A stretch of 64,000 nucleotides of DNA. It comes from Actinomadura sp. NBRC 104412. Its GTDB lineage: Bacteria > Actinomycetota > Actinomycetes > Streptosporangiales > Streptosporangiaceae. Positions 18,041-26,971 of this stretch are shown one piece after another; within the stretch, counting starts at the first letter, position 1, and every line of letters begins with the position of its first letter. Where the stretch lies: assembly GCF_030269515.1 (NCBI RefSeq), contig NZ_BSTM01000004.1:62001-126000 (forward strand). Reading direction: 5' to 3'. The notes under the pieces were generated by a model. It saw only the letters and a program-made list of their open reading frames with translations, had not been told where the DNA came from and ran no database searches. A program made the position numbers and the translations under genes.

Positions 18041-18790
18041 TCAGGTGATCTCGAGGAGCTTCTCCCTTACCGCGTATACCACGGCCTCCATCCTGGAGTG
18101 CAACTGCAACTTCTCCAGAATGTTCCGGACGTGGTTCTTGACGGTGTTCTCGGAGATGAACAGCTCCCGGGCGATCTCCCGGTTGCCCAGGCCGCGGGCG
18201 ACCAGGCGCAGCACCTCCATCTCGCGTTCCGTGAGGCGGGGGGCGGGAACCTGCTGCGTGCGCTCCTCGCTGCGCTTGGCCAGCGCCGCGAACTCCGTGA
18301 TCAGCTTGGACGCCATCGAGGGGCTGATCAGCGACTGGCCGCCGTGGACGGCGCGCACCGCCTGCGGCACCTCGTCGATGGAGATCTCCTTGAGCAGATA
18401 GCCGCTGGCCCCGGCCTTGATCGCCTCGAAGAGGTCCTCCTCCTCGTCGCTGATGGTCAGCATCACGATCTTGGCGCTGGGCGCCGCTTCCTTGATCGCC
18501 GTGCAGGCTTCGATGCCGCTGCGGCGCGGCATGCGGATGTCCATGAGGACGACGTCGGGTAGCAGGTCGCCCGCCATCTCGACCGCCTCGTGGCCGTCCC
18601 CGCCCTCACCGATGACCTCGATGTCGTCCTCGCCCTGCAGCACCATCTCCAGGCCGCGGCGGAACAGCGCGTGGTCGTCCACGATGAGCACGCGGATGGG
18701 ATCGGCGGGGCCCTCGCCTGCCGGGGTGTCGCCGGAGGCGGCCTGCCGGGGTGCCGCCGCGGCGCCGCGAGCCTGGGGATTCTCGCTCAC
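18041..18790 (-). CDS. Orphan NarL/LuxR-type response regulator
   Basis: A 249-residue response regulator if started at GTG 18790 (VSENPQARG); the frame is open further upstream, so the start is uncertain. Receiver domain: [20 protein letters not shown], phospho-acceptor Asp in [14 protein letters not shown], and [13 protein letters not shown]. The C-terminal LuxR helix-turn-helix is [36 protein letters not shown]. No histidine kinase gene is adjacent. Streptomyces has a regulator of this type between secA and the hibernation-factor gene, and the order is kept here. Targets are unknown; the position suggests a stationary-phase or stress role. Confidence 0.88.
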   Translation of the reverse strand: MSENPQARGAAAAPRQAASGDTPAGEGPADPIRVLIVDDHALFRRGLEMVLQGEDDIEVIGEGGDGHEAVEMAGDLLPDVVLMDIRMPRRSGIEACTAIKEAAPSAKIVMLTISDEEEDLFEAIKAGASGYLLKEISIDEVPQAVRAVHGGQSLISPSMASKLITEFAALAKRSEERTQQVPAPRLTEREMEVLRLVARGLGNREIARELFISENTVKNHVRNILEKLQLHSRMEAVVYAVREKLLEIT

Positions 18791-19034
18791 CTGAGTCGCG
18801 GCGTGGAGGATACGCCGCTTCCCCCCTTCACTCTGAGGTCTTGGATGGAACGGAGGGGCACGCGGGCGGGGGGCGGACCGGGGGGCGGGACCGTCCACCG
18901 CCGAGGACTCACCTCGGAAGCGCGCGCTCGGCGCGGATCCCTACTGCCCCGGACCACCGCGTCCGCGGCTTGCTGTGTTGACGCCTTTCTAGATCATGAC
19001 ACGCTCTCGACCGCGACGTGACGCATGCCGCACA

Positions 19035-19757
19035 TCACTCCTCAACGAGCCGGATGACGCCGTAGTCCCAGCCTCTCCTCCTGTATACGACGGAAGGGTG
19101 GCCCGTGGCCTTGTCCCGGAAGAGGAAGAAGTCGTGACCGACCAGTTCCATCTCGAAAAGCGCCTGTTCGATGCCCATCGGGTCGGCCTTGTGGAACTTC
19201 TCACGCACGACGAGCGGGCAGTCGCCCTCCGTCGGGATCGGCACCAGATGCTCGTCCGCCCTCTCCTTGTCGCCGGCCGTCGCCGGGGCCGGGTCGGCCT
19301 GTGCAGGGTCGGCCTGTACGGAGTCGGCCTGTGCGGGCTTCGCGGGCAGGGATCGGGCGTTCCTGGCCTTGCCCTGTGGCGCGGGCGCCGCGTCCGCGGT
19401 GGCGTCGGGAATCGCCTCCATGGTCGCGAGCTTGGCCGGTGACCGGTTGCCGTGGTGGACCTTCCTGCGGTCGTGTTCGCGGCGCAGCTTGGACTCCAGC
19501 TTGCCCAAGGCCAGGTCGAGGGCTCCGTACCGATCGTCCGCCGCGGCCTCGGCCCGGATCACCGGGCCCTTGGAGCGGATCGTGAGCTCGACCCGTTCCC
19601 ACTGGTCGGCCTGGCGCGGGTTGCGTTCCTGCGATACCTCGACATCGACCCTCATGACCTTGCGGTCCAGCCGTTCGATCTTGGCCAGCTTGGTGTCGAC
19701 GTGGCGCCGGAACCTGTCGTTGACGTCGGTGTGACGGCCCCTCACGGTGATGTCCAC
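19035..19757 (-). CDS. hpf: Ribosome hibernation promoting factor, long form
   Basis: A 240-residue long-form HPF. Residues 1-100 are the S30AE domain that sits in the mRNA channel of the 30S subunit (MDITVRGRHTDVNDRFRRHVDTKLAKIERLD). Residues of about 185-240 are the dimerisation domain that joins two ribosomes into 100S particles (FHKADPMGIEQALFEMELVGHDFFLFRD). The linker contains a repeated AQADSVQADPAQADP segment, encoded by imperfect 15-bp repeats near 19293-19340. GTG at 19757 follows a GGGGGG-rich ribosome site. The long leader region upstream (19758-20490) has no gene and probably holds its control elements. Confidence 0.94.
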   Translation of the reverse strand: MDITVRGRHTDVNDRFRRHVDTKLAKIERLDRKVMRVDVEVSQERNPRQADQWERVELTIRSKGPVIRAEAAADDRYGALDLALGKLESKLRREHDRRKVHHGNRSPAKLATMEAIPDATADAAPAPQGKARNARSLPAKPAQADSVQADPAQADPAPATAGDKERADEHLVPIPTEGDCPLVVREKFHKADPMGIEQALFEMELVGHDFFLFRDKATGHPSVVYRRRGWDYGVIRLVEE

Positions 19758-20490
19758 GCGGGACCCCCCTTCTCCCGATTGCGATCTTCGCCCGCCCCGC
19801 CCCTTCGGACGAGCGGGACGGGCGTCACGATCCGCTGGGGTCGCACCCGCCCGGCCGACCTGGTCTTCGTCCCCACATCCGCCTGCTGAGGGGCTCGCGG
19901 CGCTCTCGCCACTACTGCCCTTCTCCCGGTTCGGGGGATGTCGGATCCCTCGACGGGGCAGGACTTACCTCTAAGGCGCACCGTGATCGGTCGACGAGAA
20001 GTCGCCTTACGTGGGCCGTTTCGCCTGCGCCTGGCATCGGCTTGCCGGACCGGCTGCCACGCTCCTGACGAGCGCCGCCATCCGACGCAACCACGGACCC
20101 GGGCGGGTGCCATGTCAGGAACGCTAACCGCTTACGCCATGAATGTCAGGGGGGTGACGCCAGGAAATACTCACGGACGGTCATCACCGATGCCCGCGCC
20201 GCCACCTGCCTCACCCCCTCCGAACCCGCTCACAAGCCGTTGCACCAACGTAATCCGCGTGCATCCCCCGTCCATCACCGGCGCAGGTCATGGCTGTCTG
20301 ACCAGCCGGTGAGTTTGACAGATCTCTACCGTTCACATCACTCGACGTGACCATTGGCCGACCCCCATTCACGGAGCGTCCCGACTAAACCGGACCCCCG
20401 TCCGCTACTCCATGTAACTCAGCACCCTGTGACCGACCCCACACGAACATTCTCACCCTCGTCCCCTCCCCGCCCTCTCCGTTAGTTCGG
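19758..20490. other. 733-bp non-coding stretch between hpf and comF
   Basis: I see no convincing gene here. Open frames at 19742-20113 (minus) and 19938-20312 (plus) have low-complexity products rich in Arg, Pro and Ser and no credible ribosome site. The right half (20150-20450) is poorer in GC than the flanks, as expected of promoter DNA. A TTGACA at 20316-20321 on the plus strand has no good -10 partner. The stretch lies upstream of hpf, so it most likely carries its promoter and leader. Confidence 0.5.
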
Positions 20491-21174
20491 TCAGCGGCGG
20501 CGGGAGGGGTGGTGTCTGGGGGTGGTCGCTACGGTGGCGGCGGCGTGGACGTGGGCGCCTGCTGCTGTCAGGGTGCGGGCGGCTTCGGACAGGGTGGCGC
20601 CGGTGGTGATGACGTCGTCGACCAGGATGATGTCGCGACCCGCCACCGGGGCTCCTGGGACGACGCCCAGGGCGCCCGCCAGATTGCGCGCTCGCGCGGT
20701 ATGGGACAGGCCGGCCTGGTCGGCCACCCTGCGGCGGTGGTAGAGCGCGTCCAGGCCCGTGACGGGCGTACCGGACGTGCGCAGGGCGCGGACGGCGGCC
20801 ACGGTCATGCGCCGGGTGGGGTCGTGGCCGCGCTTCCGCAGGGCCGCACGCGAGCTTGGGACGGGCACGACGGCCACGCCGGGACGGGTGACGGCCGTCC
20901 TGATCGCGGTGGCCAGCGCGCGGCCTAAGGGCTCCGCCAGCGGGGTGCGGCCGCGTTCCTTGTGGGCCACGATCGCGGCGCGCACCGGGCCCTCGTAGCT
21001 CGCGGCCGCCCAAGGGGACGGGAGCCCCCTCGGGATCGGGTCGGGCCACGCGGGACGGGGCACGTTCTCGGTCAGGAACGCCAGGCACGAGGCGCACAGA
21101 AGGGCGGGAGAGCGCCCACAGCCGGCGCAGAGCTGAGGAAGGAGCAGGTCGAGCAGGTCGTCCAGGAGCTTCAT
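20491..21174 (-). CDS. comF: ComF-family phosphoribosyltransferase-like protein
   Basis: A 227-residue ComF-type protein. The N-terminal zinc ribbon has two CxxC pairs (QLCAGCGRSPALLCASC), followed by the usual APYEGPVR-like region (AAASYEGPVRAAIVAHKERGR). The type I phosphoribosyltransferase domain ends with the PRPP-binding motif DIILVDDVITTGATLSEAARTL. In competent bacteria ComF supports DNA uptake; in actinomycetes the function is undefined, though the gene is conserved beside hpf and lpqB (as with Rv3242c). It ends with a basic HHPSRRR tail. The lpqB stop lies 76 bp upstream, so it probably belongs to the mtrA-mtrB-lpqB transcript. Confidence 0.9.
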   Translation of the reverse strand: MKLLDDLLDLLLPQLCAGCGRSPALLCASCLAFLTENVPRPAWPDPIPRGLPSPWAAASYEGPVRAAIVAHKERGRTPLAEPLGRALATAIRTAVTRPGVAVVPVPSSRAALRKRGHDPTRRMTVAAVRALRTSGTPVTGLDALYHRRRVADQAGLSHTARARNLAGALGVVPGAPVAGRDIILVDDVITTGATLSEAARTLTAAGAHVHAAATVATTPRHHPSRRR

Positions 21175-21250
21175 ACGTTCAACGATGAGGCGTGAAGCCC
21201 TGGGGCGGGATAGGGCGCGGGAAATGTGGATAACCTCGCGCGAGGGCAGG

Positions 21251-23083
21251 TCAGCGCGGGTACGTGGGGTCGGCGCCCGGGATGTTGCAGAGCCATTCGC
21301 TGAACTGCTCGCGCGGGCTGCTCTGGCGGCAGACGCTGTTCTTCCCGTTGGAGCGGGTGCCGATCAGGACGGGTTCGTTGGGGGCCGCGGCGATCGACTG
21401 GGGGGTGCCCAGGGAGCCGCCGCCCAGGGAGCGGACGGCGCTGCCGCTGACCGGAACCAGATACGCGAGCACCTGCGAGTCGGTGGTCTTCTGGCCGAGG
21501 ACGGCCAGCGTCCCGAAGTCGCTCCAGGCCAGGTCGATGGCGCCGCCCAGTTCGGAGCTGACCGGCAGGAACGAGCCGACGTCCGTGCCTCCGCCGTGGA
21601 CGATGCGGCCGATCTGCACCTGCGCGCTGCCCTCCACGTCGACGATCGCGGCGACGCGCACGCCGTCCCGGGCGACCTTGAAGGCCAGCACCTTGCGCCC
21701 GCCCAGCCCCCAATGCGCGACGCGCACGGGGGCGCTCCCGCGTGACTCGCGGACCCACAGCCAGGACTGGTCGTCGGTGTACTCCACCGTCCAGAGCCTG
21801 CCCTCGCGGTCCCAGGACGGCGGGGTGAAGCGCGAGTCCTTCTGGGAGCCGTTCAGCACGGTACGGACCCTGGCGCCCGCCACCATGTGGAGGGCGAGCA
21901 AGCGGTCGTGCCCGGTGCTGAGCCCGGCGACCTCCACGAAGTCGGGCGCGACGGCGGGACGGGACAAGCGGCCTTCGCCGGTGGTGACGGGTTGCGGCTG
22001 GCCGCCCTGCTGGAGCACGTTCAGGTGACCGGTGAGGCCCACCACGTAGGCGGTCTGGTCGGCGACGACGCCGTCGGGGGCGTTCTCCTGCCACGACCGG
22101 ACGGGCTGCGTGCTCGGCACGTCGGACGGCGCGATCGTCTCGCCCTCGATCTGCAGCCGCCACTGCCTGATCTCCGAGAGCTGCCGCAGTGTCCAGCTGA
22201 GCTGCGCGGACATCCGTTCGACGCTGCCGGACAGGGCCTCCCGGCTCAGGTCGACGGTGGCGACGTTCTTGCTGACCGTGACGCCCCGCCCGCGCAGCCG
22301 GGTCCCGGCGGGGAACGCGCTGTTCACGGCGGGTTCCAGCCACGGCGTCGGCCCGCCCAGCAGCGCCCGGACCAGATGGGTCGGCAGCTCCTGGCGGTTC
22401 CCCAGCGGCAGGAAGATCCCGTTCGGGACGAGGGTGCGGCGGTCGGGCGCGTAGAAGAACAGGTTCACCGGACGGAACGCGCGGTCCACGTCGTTCTTGG
22501 TGAGCAGCAGCCCGGTCTGCGCCTCGGCGGGCAGGCCGGTGAGCCGCCACACCCCGCCCGCGACCTTGCCGACCTGGAACGGCACGTCGATGGGCTTGGG
22601 GTCGGCCGTGTACTGGCCGCTGGGGTCGATCGTGCCGAGCTGCCGGCCGGTGACCAGCACCGTGGCGGCGTTCGCGGTCTCCTTGACGATCTCCAGGTCG
22701 GGCCGGTCCTGGAGGACGGTGACGGCGGGCCGCGGGGTGAGCCGCCACAGCGTGCGTCCCGCGAGGTATTCGCGGGCCACCGCGTGATCGTCGTCGAAGC
22801 TGGCAGACGCGGCCAGGAACCCCGAGACGATCTGCGCCGGTCCCCAGTCGGGACGCGGATGTACCGGAATCAGCCGGACATAGGGGTCATCGACCTGCTC
22901 GGACCCCTCGGCGGGCCGTCCCGACACGACCCGCCCGCCGCTCGGCACGCTGACGCAGCCCGCGAGCAGCGCGGCCGCCACACCCAGGCAGAACGCGGAT
23001 ACCCAGCGGCGCGCCCGCGATCGCCCGTCCCCCGAGGGGCCGAGCCGGGTGTGCGCGAGCGGCGGCGGTTCGGGGGTGATCAA
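21251..23083 (-). CDS. lpqB: Lipoprotein LpqB, MtrAB partner
   Basis: A 610-residue lipoprotein. I start at TTG 23083 because GGAGG at 23091-23095 lies seven bases away and the TTG overlaps the mtrB TGA, giving coupled translation. A basic segment (RSRARRW) and VSAFCLGVAAALLAGC form the lipoprotein signal. Next comes a GerMN domain (around DVPFQVGKVAGGVW to FLPLGNRQELPTHLVRALLGGPT), then a beta-propeller-like C-terminal part ending with NGKNSVCRQSSPREQFSEWLCNIPGADPTYPR. In Mycobacterium LpqB binds the MtrB sensor and modulates MtrA phosphorylation. It follows mtrA-mtrB here exactly as in mycobacteria. Confidence 0.93.
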   Translation of the reverse strand: MITPEPPPLAHTRLGPSGDGRSRARRWVSAFCLGVAAALLAGCVSVPSGGRVVSGRPAEGSEQVDDPYVRLIPVHPRPDWGPAQIVSGFLAASASFDDDHAVAREYLAGRTLWRLTPRPAVTVLQDRPDLEIVKETANAATVLVTGRQLGTIDPSGQYTADPKPIDVPFQVGKVAGGVWRLTGLPAEAQTGLLLTKNDVDRAFRPVNLFFYAPDRRTLVPNGIFLPLGNRQELPTHLVRALLGGPTPWLEPAVNSAFPAGTRLRGRGVTVSKNVATVDLSREALSGSVERMSAQLSWTLRQLSEIRQWRLQIEGETIAPSDVPSTQPVRSWQENAPDGVVADQTAYVVGLTGHLNVLQQGGQPQPVTTGEGRLSRPAVAPDFVEVAGLSTGHDRLLALHMVAGARVRTVLNGSQKDSRFTPPSWDREGRLWTVEYTDDQSWLWVRESRGSAPVRVAHWGLGGRKVLAFKVARDGVRVAAIVDVEGSAQVQIGRIVHGGGTDVGSFLPVSSELGGAIDLAWSDFGTLAVLGQKTTDSQVLAYLVPVSGSAVRSLGGGSLGTPQSIAAAPNEPVLIGTRSNGKNSVCRQSSPREQFSEWLCNIPGADPTYPR

Positions 23084-24711
23084 TCGCCCGCCTCCAGTTC
23101 CGCGAAGAGGGGTGGAGGGCTGTCGCCGCCCGGGGGCACCAGCGGCAGCGGCGAGCCGCGGAGTTCGGCACCGGCCACCCGTGGGAGGGAGAGGCGGAAC
23201 TGCGAGCCCTGCCCCGGTTCGCCCCATGCCTGTAGCCAGCCGCCGTGGAGCTGGGCGTCCTCGCGGGAGATCGACAGGCCGAGGCCGGTGCCGCCGGTGG
23301 TACGGGCACGGGCCGGGTCGGCGCGCCAGAACCGGTCGAAGACCATCTGGCTCTCCCCCGGCTTGAGGCCCACGCCGTGGTCGCGGACCGTCACGGCGAC
23401 GGCGTCACGGTCGGCGCCCACGGACACGACGATGTCCTCGCCCTCCCCGTGCTCGACGGCGTTGACCAGGAGGTTGCGCAGGATCCGCTCGACACGGCGC
23501 CGGTCGACCTCGGCCATGCACGGCTCGCCGGGCAACTGGAACACCACCTTGCTGCCCTTGCGCTCGGCCAGTCCCTGGATGTCGCCGACGGCGCGCAGCA
23601 CCAGGTCGCGCATGTCCAGGGACTCGGCGTCCAGGGTGGCGGCGCCCGCGTCGTGCCGGCTGATCTCCAGCAGGTCGGCCAGCAGCGACTCGAACCGCTC
23701 CAGTTGGCTCTGCAGCAGCTCCGCGGAACGCCCCACCGCCGGGTCGGAGAAGGTGTCGCGGTACTCGTAGAGCATGTCCGCCGCGATCCTGATGGTGGTC
23801 AGCGGGGTGCGCAGCTCGTGCGAGACGTCCGAGACGAACTGCCGCTGCACCTGCGACAGGTCCTCCAGCTCGACGATCTTGTCCTGGAGGTTGGCGGCCA
23901 TCTCGTTGAACGAACGGGCCAGCCGGGCCAGGTCGTCCTCGCCGCGGACCCGCATCCGCTCCTCAAGCCGCCCCGCCGCCAGCCGTTGCGCGCCCTGCGC
24001 GGCCAGCCGCACCGGGATCACCACCTGCCGGGTCACCAGGGACGCGATCGCCGCGAGCAGCAGCACCAGCACCGCCCCGACGGCGGCCAGCGAACGGCCC
24101 GTGATCGTCAGCGTGCTCTGCTCCTCCGACAGCGGGAACAGGTAGTACAGCTCGTACTGCCCCGCCTTGCCGCCGACGATCAGGCCGGGCTCGGAGGGAC
24201 GGCCGATATAGGACAGCCGCCCGAAGGTGTGGTTGCGGGTGCCCGGCGGCCCCTTGGCCACCTCGTCCCTGAGGCGCTGCGGGACGCTCTCCTGCCGCAG
24301 CTCGTTGGTGGCGAACCCGTCGAAGTACGGCTCCCGCACGTCCCGGATGTAGACCTCGTACAGGCCGGAGGGGCCGCTGCGGGACTTCAGCCCGTTCAGG
24401 ACGCTCTCCAGCCGCCGGTCCGCGTCCGCGCTGGACGGAGGGCTGCCCAGGTCGCGCTCGACGGCGCCCAGGCCCTCGTTCAGCTGGAGCTGCGCGGCCT
24501 TGATCTTCCCGTCCATCAGGGCGGTGGTGATCTGCTGCATCAGGAACAGCCCCAGGATCGCGACGACGATCGCGGAGATGCACAGGGTCGAGGTGACCAC
24601 CCGTAGCTGGATGGAGCGGCGCCACCGCGCGTAGGCACGGCGGACCGCGCCGCGCAGCACCCGGCGTCCCGTGCCGAGCCCGCGGCGGGCGACCCGCTTG
24701 ACCCTGTTCAT
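23080..24711 (-). CDS. mtrB: Sensor histidine kinase MtrB
   Basis: A 543-residue membrane kinase. The first transmembrane helix spans about residues 37-60, followed by an extracytoplasmic region to about 200, a second helix about 205-228, and a HAMP segment (RLAAGRLEERMRVRGEDDLARLARSFNEM). The HisKA dimerisation helix carries the phospho-accepting His298 (FVSDVSHELRTPL). The ATPase domain shows NLLVNAVEHGEG, DHGVGL and TGGTGLGLSI. With MtrA it regulates cell division, wall remodelling and osmotic responses. Its ATG at 24711 lies inside the first unit of a 14-bp tandem repeat, and its stop overlaps the lpqB start. Confidence 0.95.
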   Translation of the reverse strand: MNRVKRVARRGLGTGRRVLRGAVRRAYARWRRSIQLRVVTSTLCISAIVVAILGLFLMQQITTALMDGKIKAAQLQLNEGLGAVERDLGSPPSSADADRRLESVLNGLKSRSGPSGLYEVYIRDVREPYFDGFATNELRQESVPQRLRDEVAKGPPGTRNHTFGRLSYIGRPSEPGLIVGGKAGQYELYYLFPLSEEQSTLTITGRSLAAVGAVLVLLLAAIASLVTRQVVIPVRLAAQGAQRLAAGRLEERMRVRGEDDLARLARSFNEMAANLQDKIVELEDLSQVQRQFVSDVSHELRTPLTTIRIAADMLYEYRDTFSDPAVGRSAELLQSQLERFESLLADLLEISRHDAGAATLDAESLDMRDLVLRAVGDIQGLAERKGSKVVFQLPGEPCMAEVDRRRVERILRNLLVNAVEHGEGEDIVVSVGADRDAVAVTVRDHGVGLKPGESQMVFDRFWRADPARARTTGGTGLGLSISREDAQLHGGWLQAWGEPGQGSQFRLSLPRVAGAELRGSPLPLVPPGGDSPPPLFAELEAGD

Positions 24712-24784
24712 CGCGCCCTGTTCATCGCGCTGCCCATCGCGGCCTGTTCATCGCGGCCTGTTCATCGCGGCCTGTTCATCGCGC
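24703..24784 (-). repeat. 14-bp tandem repeats at the mtrA-mtrB junction carrying the mtrB start codon
   Basis: Read on the minus strand, the unit CGCGATGAACAGGC recurs about six times between 24703 and 24784. Five copies are near-exact and one is a degenerate 12-bp unit (CGATGGGCAG). ATG occurs at 24779, 24765, 24751, 24737, 24725 and 24711. Because 14 is not a multiple of three the copies fall in different frames; the ATG at 24765 shares the mtrB frame but meets TGA after five codons. Only the last, 24711, opens mtrB. Confidence 0.85.
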
Positions 24785-24835
24785 CTGGCTCGTCGTGCGC
24801 CCGCGCGCCGCGGCGGCGGGCCCGGACGGGCTCGT

Positions 24836-25528
24836 TCAGGCCGGACCGGCCTTGTATCCGACGCCGCGCACGGTCACCACGATCTCCGGCCGTTCCGGAT
24901 CCTTCTCGATCTTGGCCCGGAGCCGCTGGACGTGGACGTTCACCAGCCGGGTGTCGGCGGCGTGCCGGTAGCCCCACACCTGCTCGAGCAGCACCTCGCG
25001 GGTGAACACCTGGCGCGGCTTGCGGGCCAGCGCCACCAGCAGGTCGAACTCCAGCGGCGTCAGCGGGATGTGCCGGTCGCCGCGTTTGACCGAGTGCCCG
25101 GCCACGTCGATGGTGATGTCGCCGATCTGGAGCGTCTCGGGCGCCGGCTCGTCGGTACGGCGGAGCCGCGCCCGCACCCGCGCCACCAGTTCCTTCGGCT
25201 TGAACGGCTTGATGATGTAGTCGTCGGCGCCCGATTCCAGGCCCAGCACCACATCAACGGTGTCGCTCTTGGCGGTCAGCATGACGATCGGAACGCCGGA
25301 CTCGGCGCGGATCTGCCGGCACACGTCGATGCCGTCGGCGCCGGGGAGCATCAGGTCCAGCAGCACGAGGTCGGGCCGGGTCTCCCGGAACGCCTCCAGC
25401 GCCTTGTCACCGTCGTGGACGAACGACGGCTCGAACCCCTCGCCCCTCAGCACGATGCCCAGCATCTCGGCGAGAGCGAGGTCGTCGTCGACGACCAGTA
25501 CACGTCCTCTCATGGCCCTCATCGTCAC
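24836..25528 (-). CDS. mtrA: OmpR-type response regulator MtrA
   Basis: A 230-residue regulator. Receiver domain: RVLVVDDDLALAEMLGIVLRGEGFEP, phospho-acceptor Asp58 in DLVLLDLMLPGADG, VMLTAKSD, and FKPKELVARV. C-terminal winged helix: TPLEFDLLVALARKPRQVFTREVLLEQVWGYRHAADTRLVNVHVQRLRAKIE. The sequence fits MtrA of actinobacteria, essential in M. tuberculosis and a cell-cycle and antibiotic regulator in Streptomyces. GTG at 25528 is the longest start; ATG at 25513 (MRGRVLVVDDD), preceded by GAGGG, is equally plausible. It leads the mtrA-mtrB-lpqB unit. The thymidylate kinase gene that separates mtrA from ahcY in mycobacteria is absent from the window. Confidence 0.95.
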   Translation of the reverse strand: MTMRAMRGRVLVVDDDLALAEMLGIVLRGEGFEPSFVHDGDKALEAFRETRPDLVLLDLMLPGADGIDVCRQIRAESGVPIVMLTAKSDTVDVVLGLESGADDYIIKPFKPKELVARVRARLRRTDEPAPETLQIGDITIDVAGHSVKRGDRHIPLTPLEFDLLVALARKPRQVFTREVLLEQVWGYRHAADTRLVNVHVQRLRAKIEKDPERPEIVVTVRGVGYKAGPA

Positions 25529-25855
25529 AAAGTCGGGAGTCGGCGGCGTGCAGGGGAAGCAGAAGGCACACCTTGGCGTGCCAGGTTACCCGCGTTTGTC
25601 TCGTACATGACCCCTCCTCGCAAGCGGAACGACCTGCGTCCCCGCCCGCCACCGCGGTACGGCCCGTCCCGAGGGGCCCGAGGGCATGCGGCGGAGGGCG
25701 GCGACCGGCGGTGACCGGCGGCGAGGAGCGGGGCCTACCGCGGCCGGTGGACCGGCTTCCACCGCGCCCATCGTCCCCCGGCACGCCCGGACAGGCAATC
25801 GTGGTCCCCCGCCCGTGACAGGATGGCCGGACGAGTCATCCCCAGGGAGCCGGAA

Positions 25856-26971
25856 ATGCCGATACCGGACGGCAGGGGCGAACGCGCCGTCCCGGACAGG
25901 GCGCCCCCGCTGGACATGGACGCGACGGTCGCGGGCGAGATCCCGTTCCGGCCGTTGTCGATCTCGGAGATGCTGGACGGGGCGATCGCCTGCGTCCGGC
26001 TGTTCCCGCGCGCCGTGCTGGGCCCGTCGCTGGCGATCACCGCGGTGATCCAGGTCGCCGGGTCCATCGCGGCCTACTACTTCGTGGGACGCACGGCCCG
26101 CGACGAGGTCAGCCCGGACTGGATCGTGCGGTCCGTCGGCACCCAGTTCGCGCTGGGGGCGTTCGGCCTGGTGCTGTCGGCGTTCGGGATCGTGGTGCTG
26201 GCCGGAATGCTCGGCCCGGTGCTGGGCCGGGCGCTGATGGGGTCGAGCGCGACGCTGCGCTCGACCTGGCGGGACACCCGGCCGCGGCTGTGGCGGCTGA
26301 TCGGGATCGCGCTGATCGTCACGCTGCTGCCGCTGGCCGCCATGATCGTGCCGGTGGTGCCGTTCGTGCTGTTCCTGGCGGTGGAGGCGCATCCGGCGGC
26401 GATCCTGCTCGCCGCGGTCATCGGCTTCCCCGTCGGCGCGGTCCTCATGATCTGGCTGTACGTGCTGCTCGTGCTGGCCGCGCCCGCGCTGGTCCTGGAA
26501 CGGGAGACGGCCGGCGGGGCGCTGGAGCGGGCCTGGACGCTGTCCAAGGGCCGCTGGTGGCGGACGTGCGGGACGCTGCTGCTGGCCATCCTCGTCACCG
26601 TGTTCATGGGCTTCTTCGCCTTGCGCATCCCGTTCCTGCTGATCCAGCTTCTGTTCTTCGGGGGCGCAGGGGACCAGTCCGCGACCATCCTGGCCCTCAC
26701 CGTCGACACCGTGGGACGCATCGTCAGTTGGACGGTGGTGCTGCCGTTCGACGCGGGCGTGATCGCCCTGCTCTACATCGACCGCAGGATGCGCCGCGAA
26801 GGCTTCGACCTCGAACTGCGGGCCCGCGTTCACGAGAGCGCCGCCGCGCCCCGTGCCACCGGCAACGGGCAGGCCGCCGCCGGGGACGGCGAGGAGCCCG
26901 GCGACGACTTCGTCGCGCACTGGCGCGTCAGACCCTCCCTTCAGCCCGGGGCGACGAGGGGGACGCCATGA
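25856..26971 (+). CDS. Membrane protein with glycerophosphoryl diester phosphodiesterase membrane domain
   Basis: A 371-residue integral membrane protein. ATG at 25856 is preceded by AGGGAG at 25844-25849; an upstream start at 25823 is less likely. After a soluble N-terminus, PFRPLSISEMLDGAIACVRLFPRAVLGPSLAIT starts the domain, with about six hydrophobic segments. ALVLERETAGGALERAWTLSKGRWWRTCGTLLLA is the typical block of this family (GDPD membrane domain/DUF7847). The C-terminus is charged and cytoplasmic. It opens a plus-strand set with DUF4129, DUF4350, MoxR and DUF58 genes and overlaps the next gene by an ATGA. The enzymatic GDPD domain itself is not present. Confidence 0.8.
   Translation: MPIPDGRGERAVPDRAPPLDMDATVAGEIPFRPLSISEMLDGAIACVRLFPRAVLGPSLAITAVIQVAGSIAAYYFVGRTARDEVSPDWIVRSVGTQFALGAFGLVLSAFGIVVLAGMLGPVLGRALMGSSATLRSTWRDTRPRLWRLIGIALIVTLLPLAAMIVPVVPFVLFLAVEAHPAAILLAAVIGFPVGAVLMIWLYVLLVLAAPALVLERETAGGALERAWTLSKGRWWRTCGTLLLAILVTVFMGFFALRIPFLLIQLLFFGGAGDQSATILALTVDTVGRIVSWTVVLPFDAGVIALLYIDRRMRREGFDLELRARVHESAAAPRATGNGQAAAGDGEEPGDDFVAHWRVRPSLQPGATRGTP

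Noticed and set aside
20313..20460. tRNA or other structural RNA in the GC-poor gap upstream of comF and hpf
   Set aside because: No T-loop GTTCGAAT-like sequence, acceptor pairing or other RNA hallmark could be found by eye.
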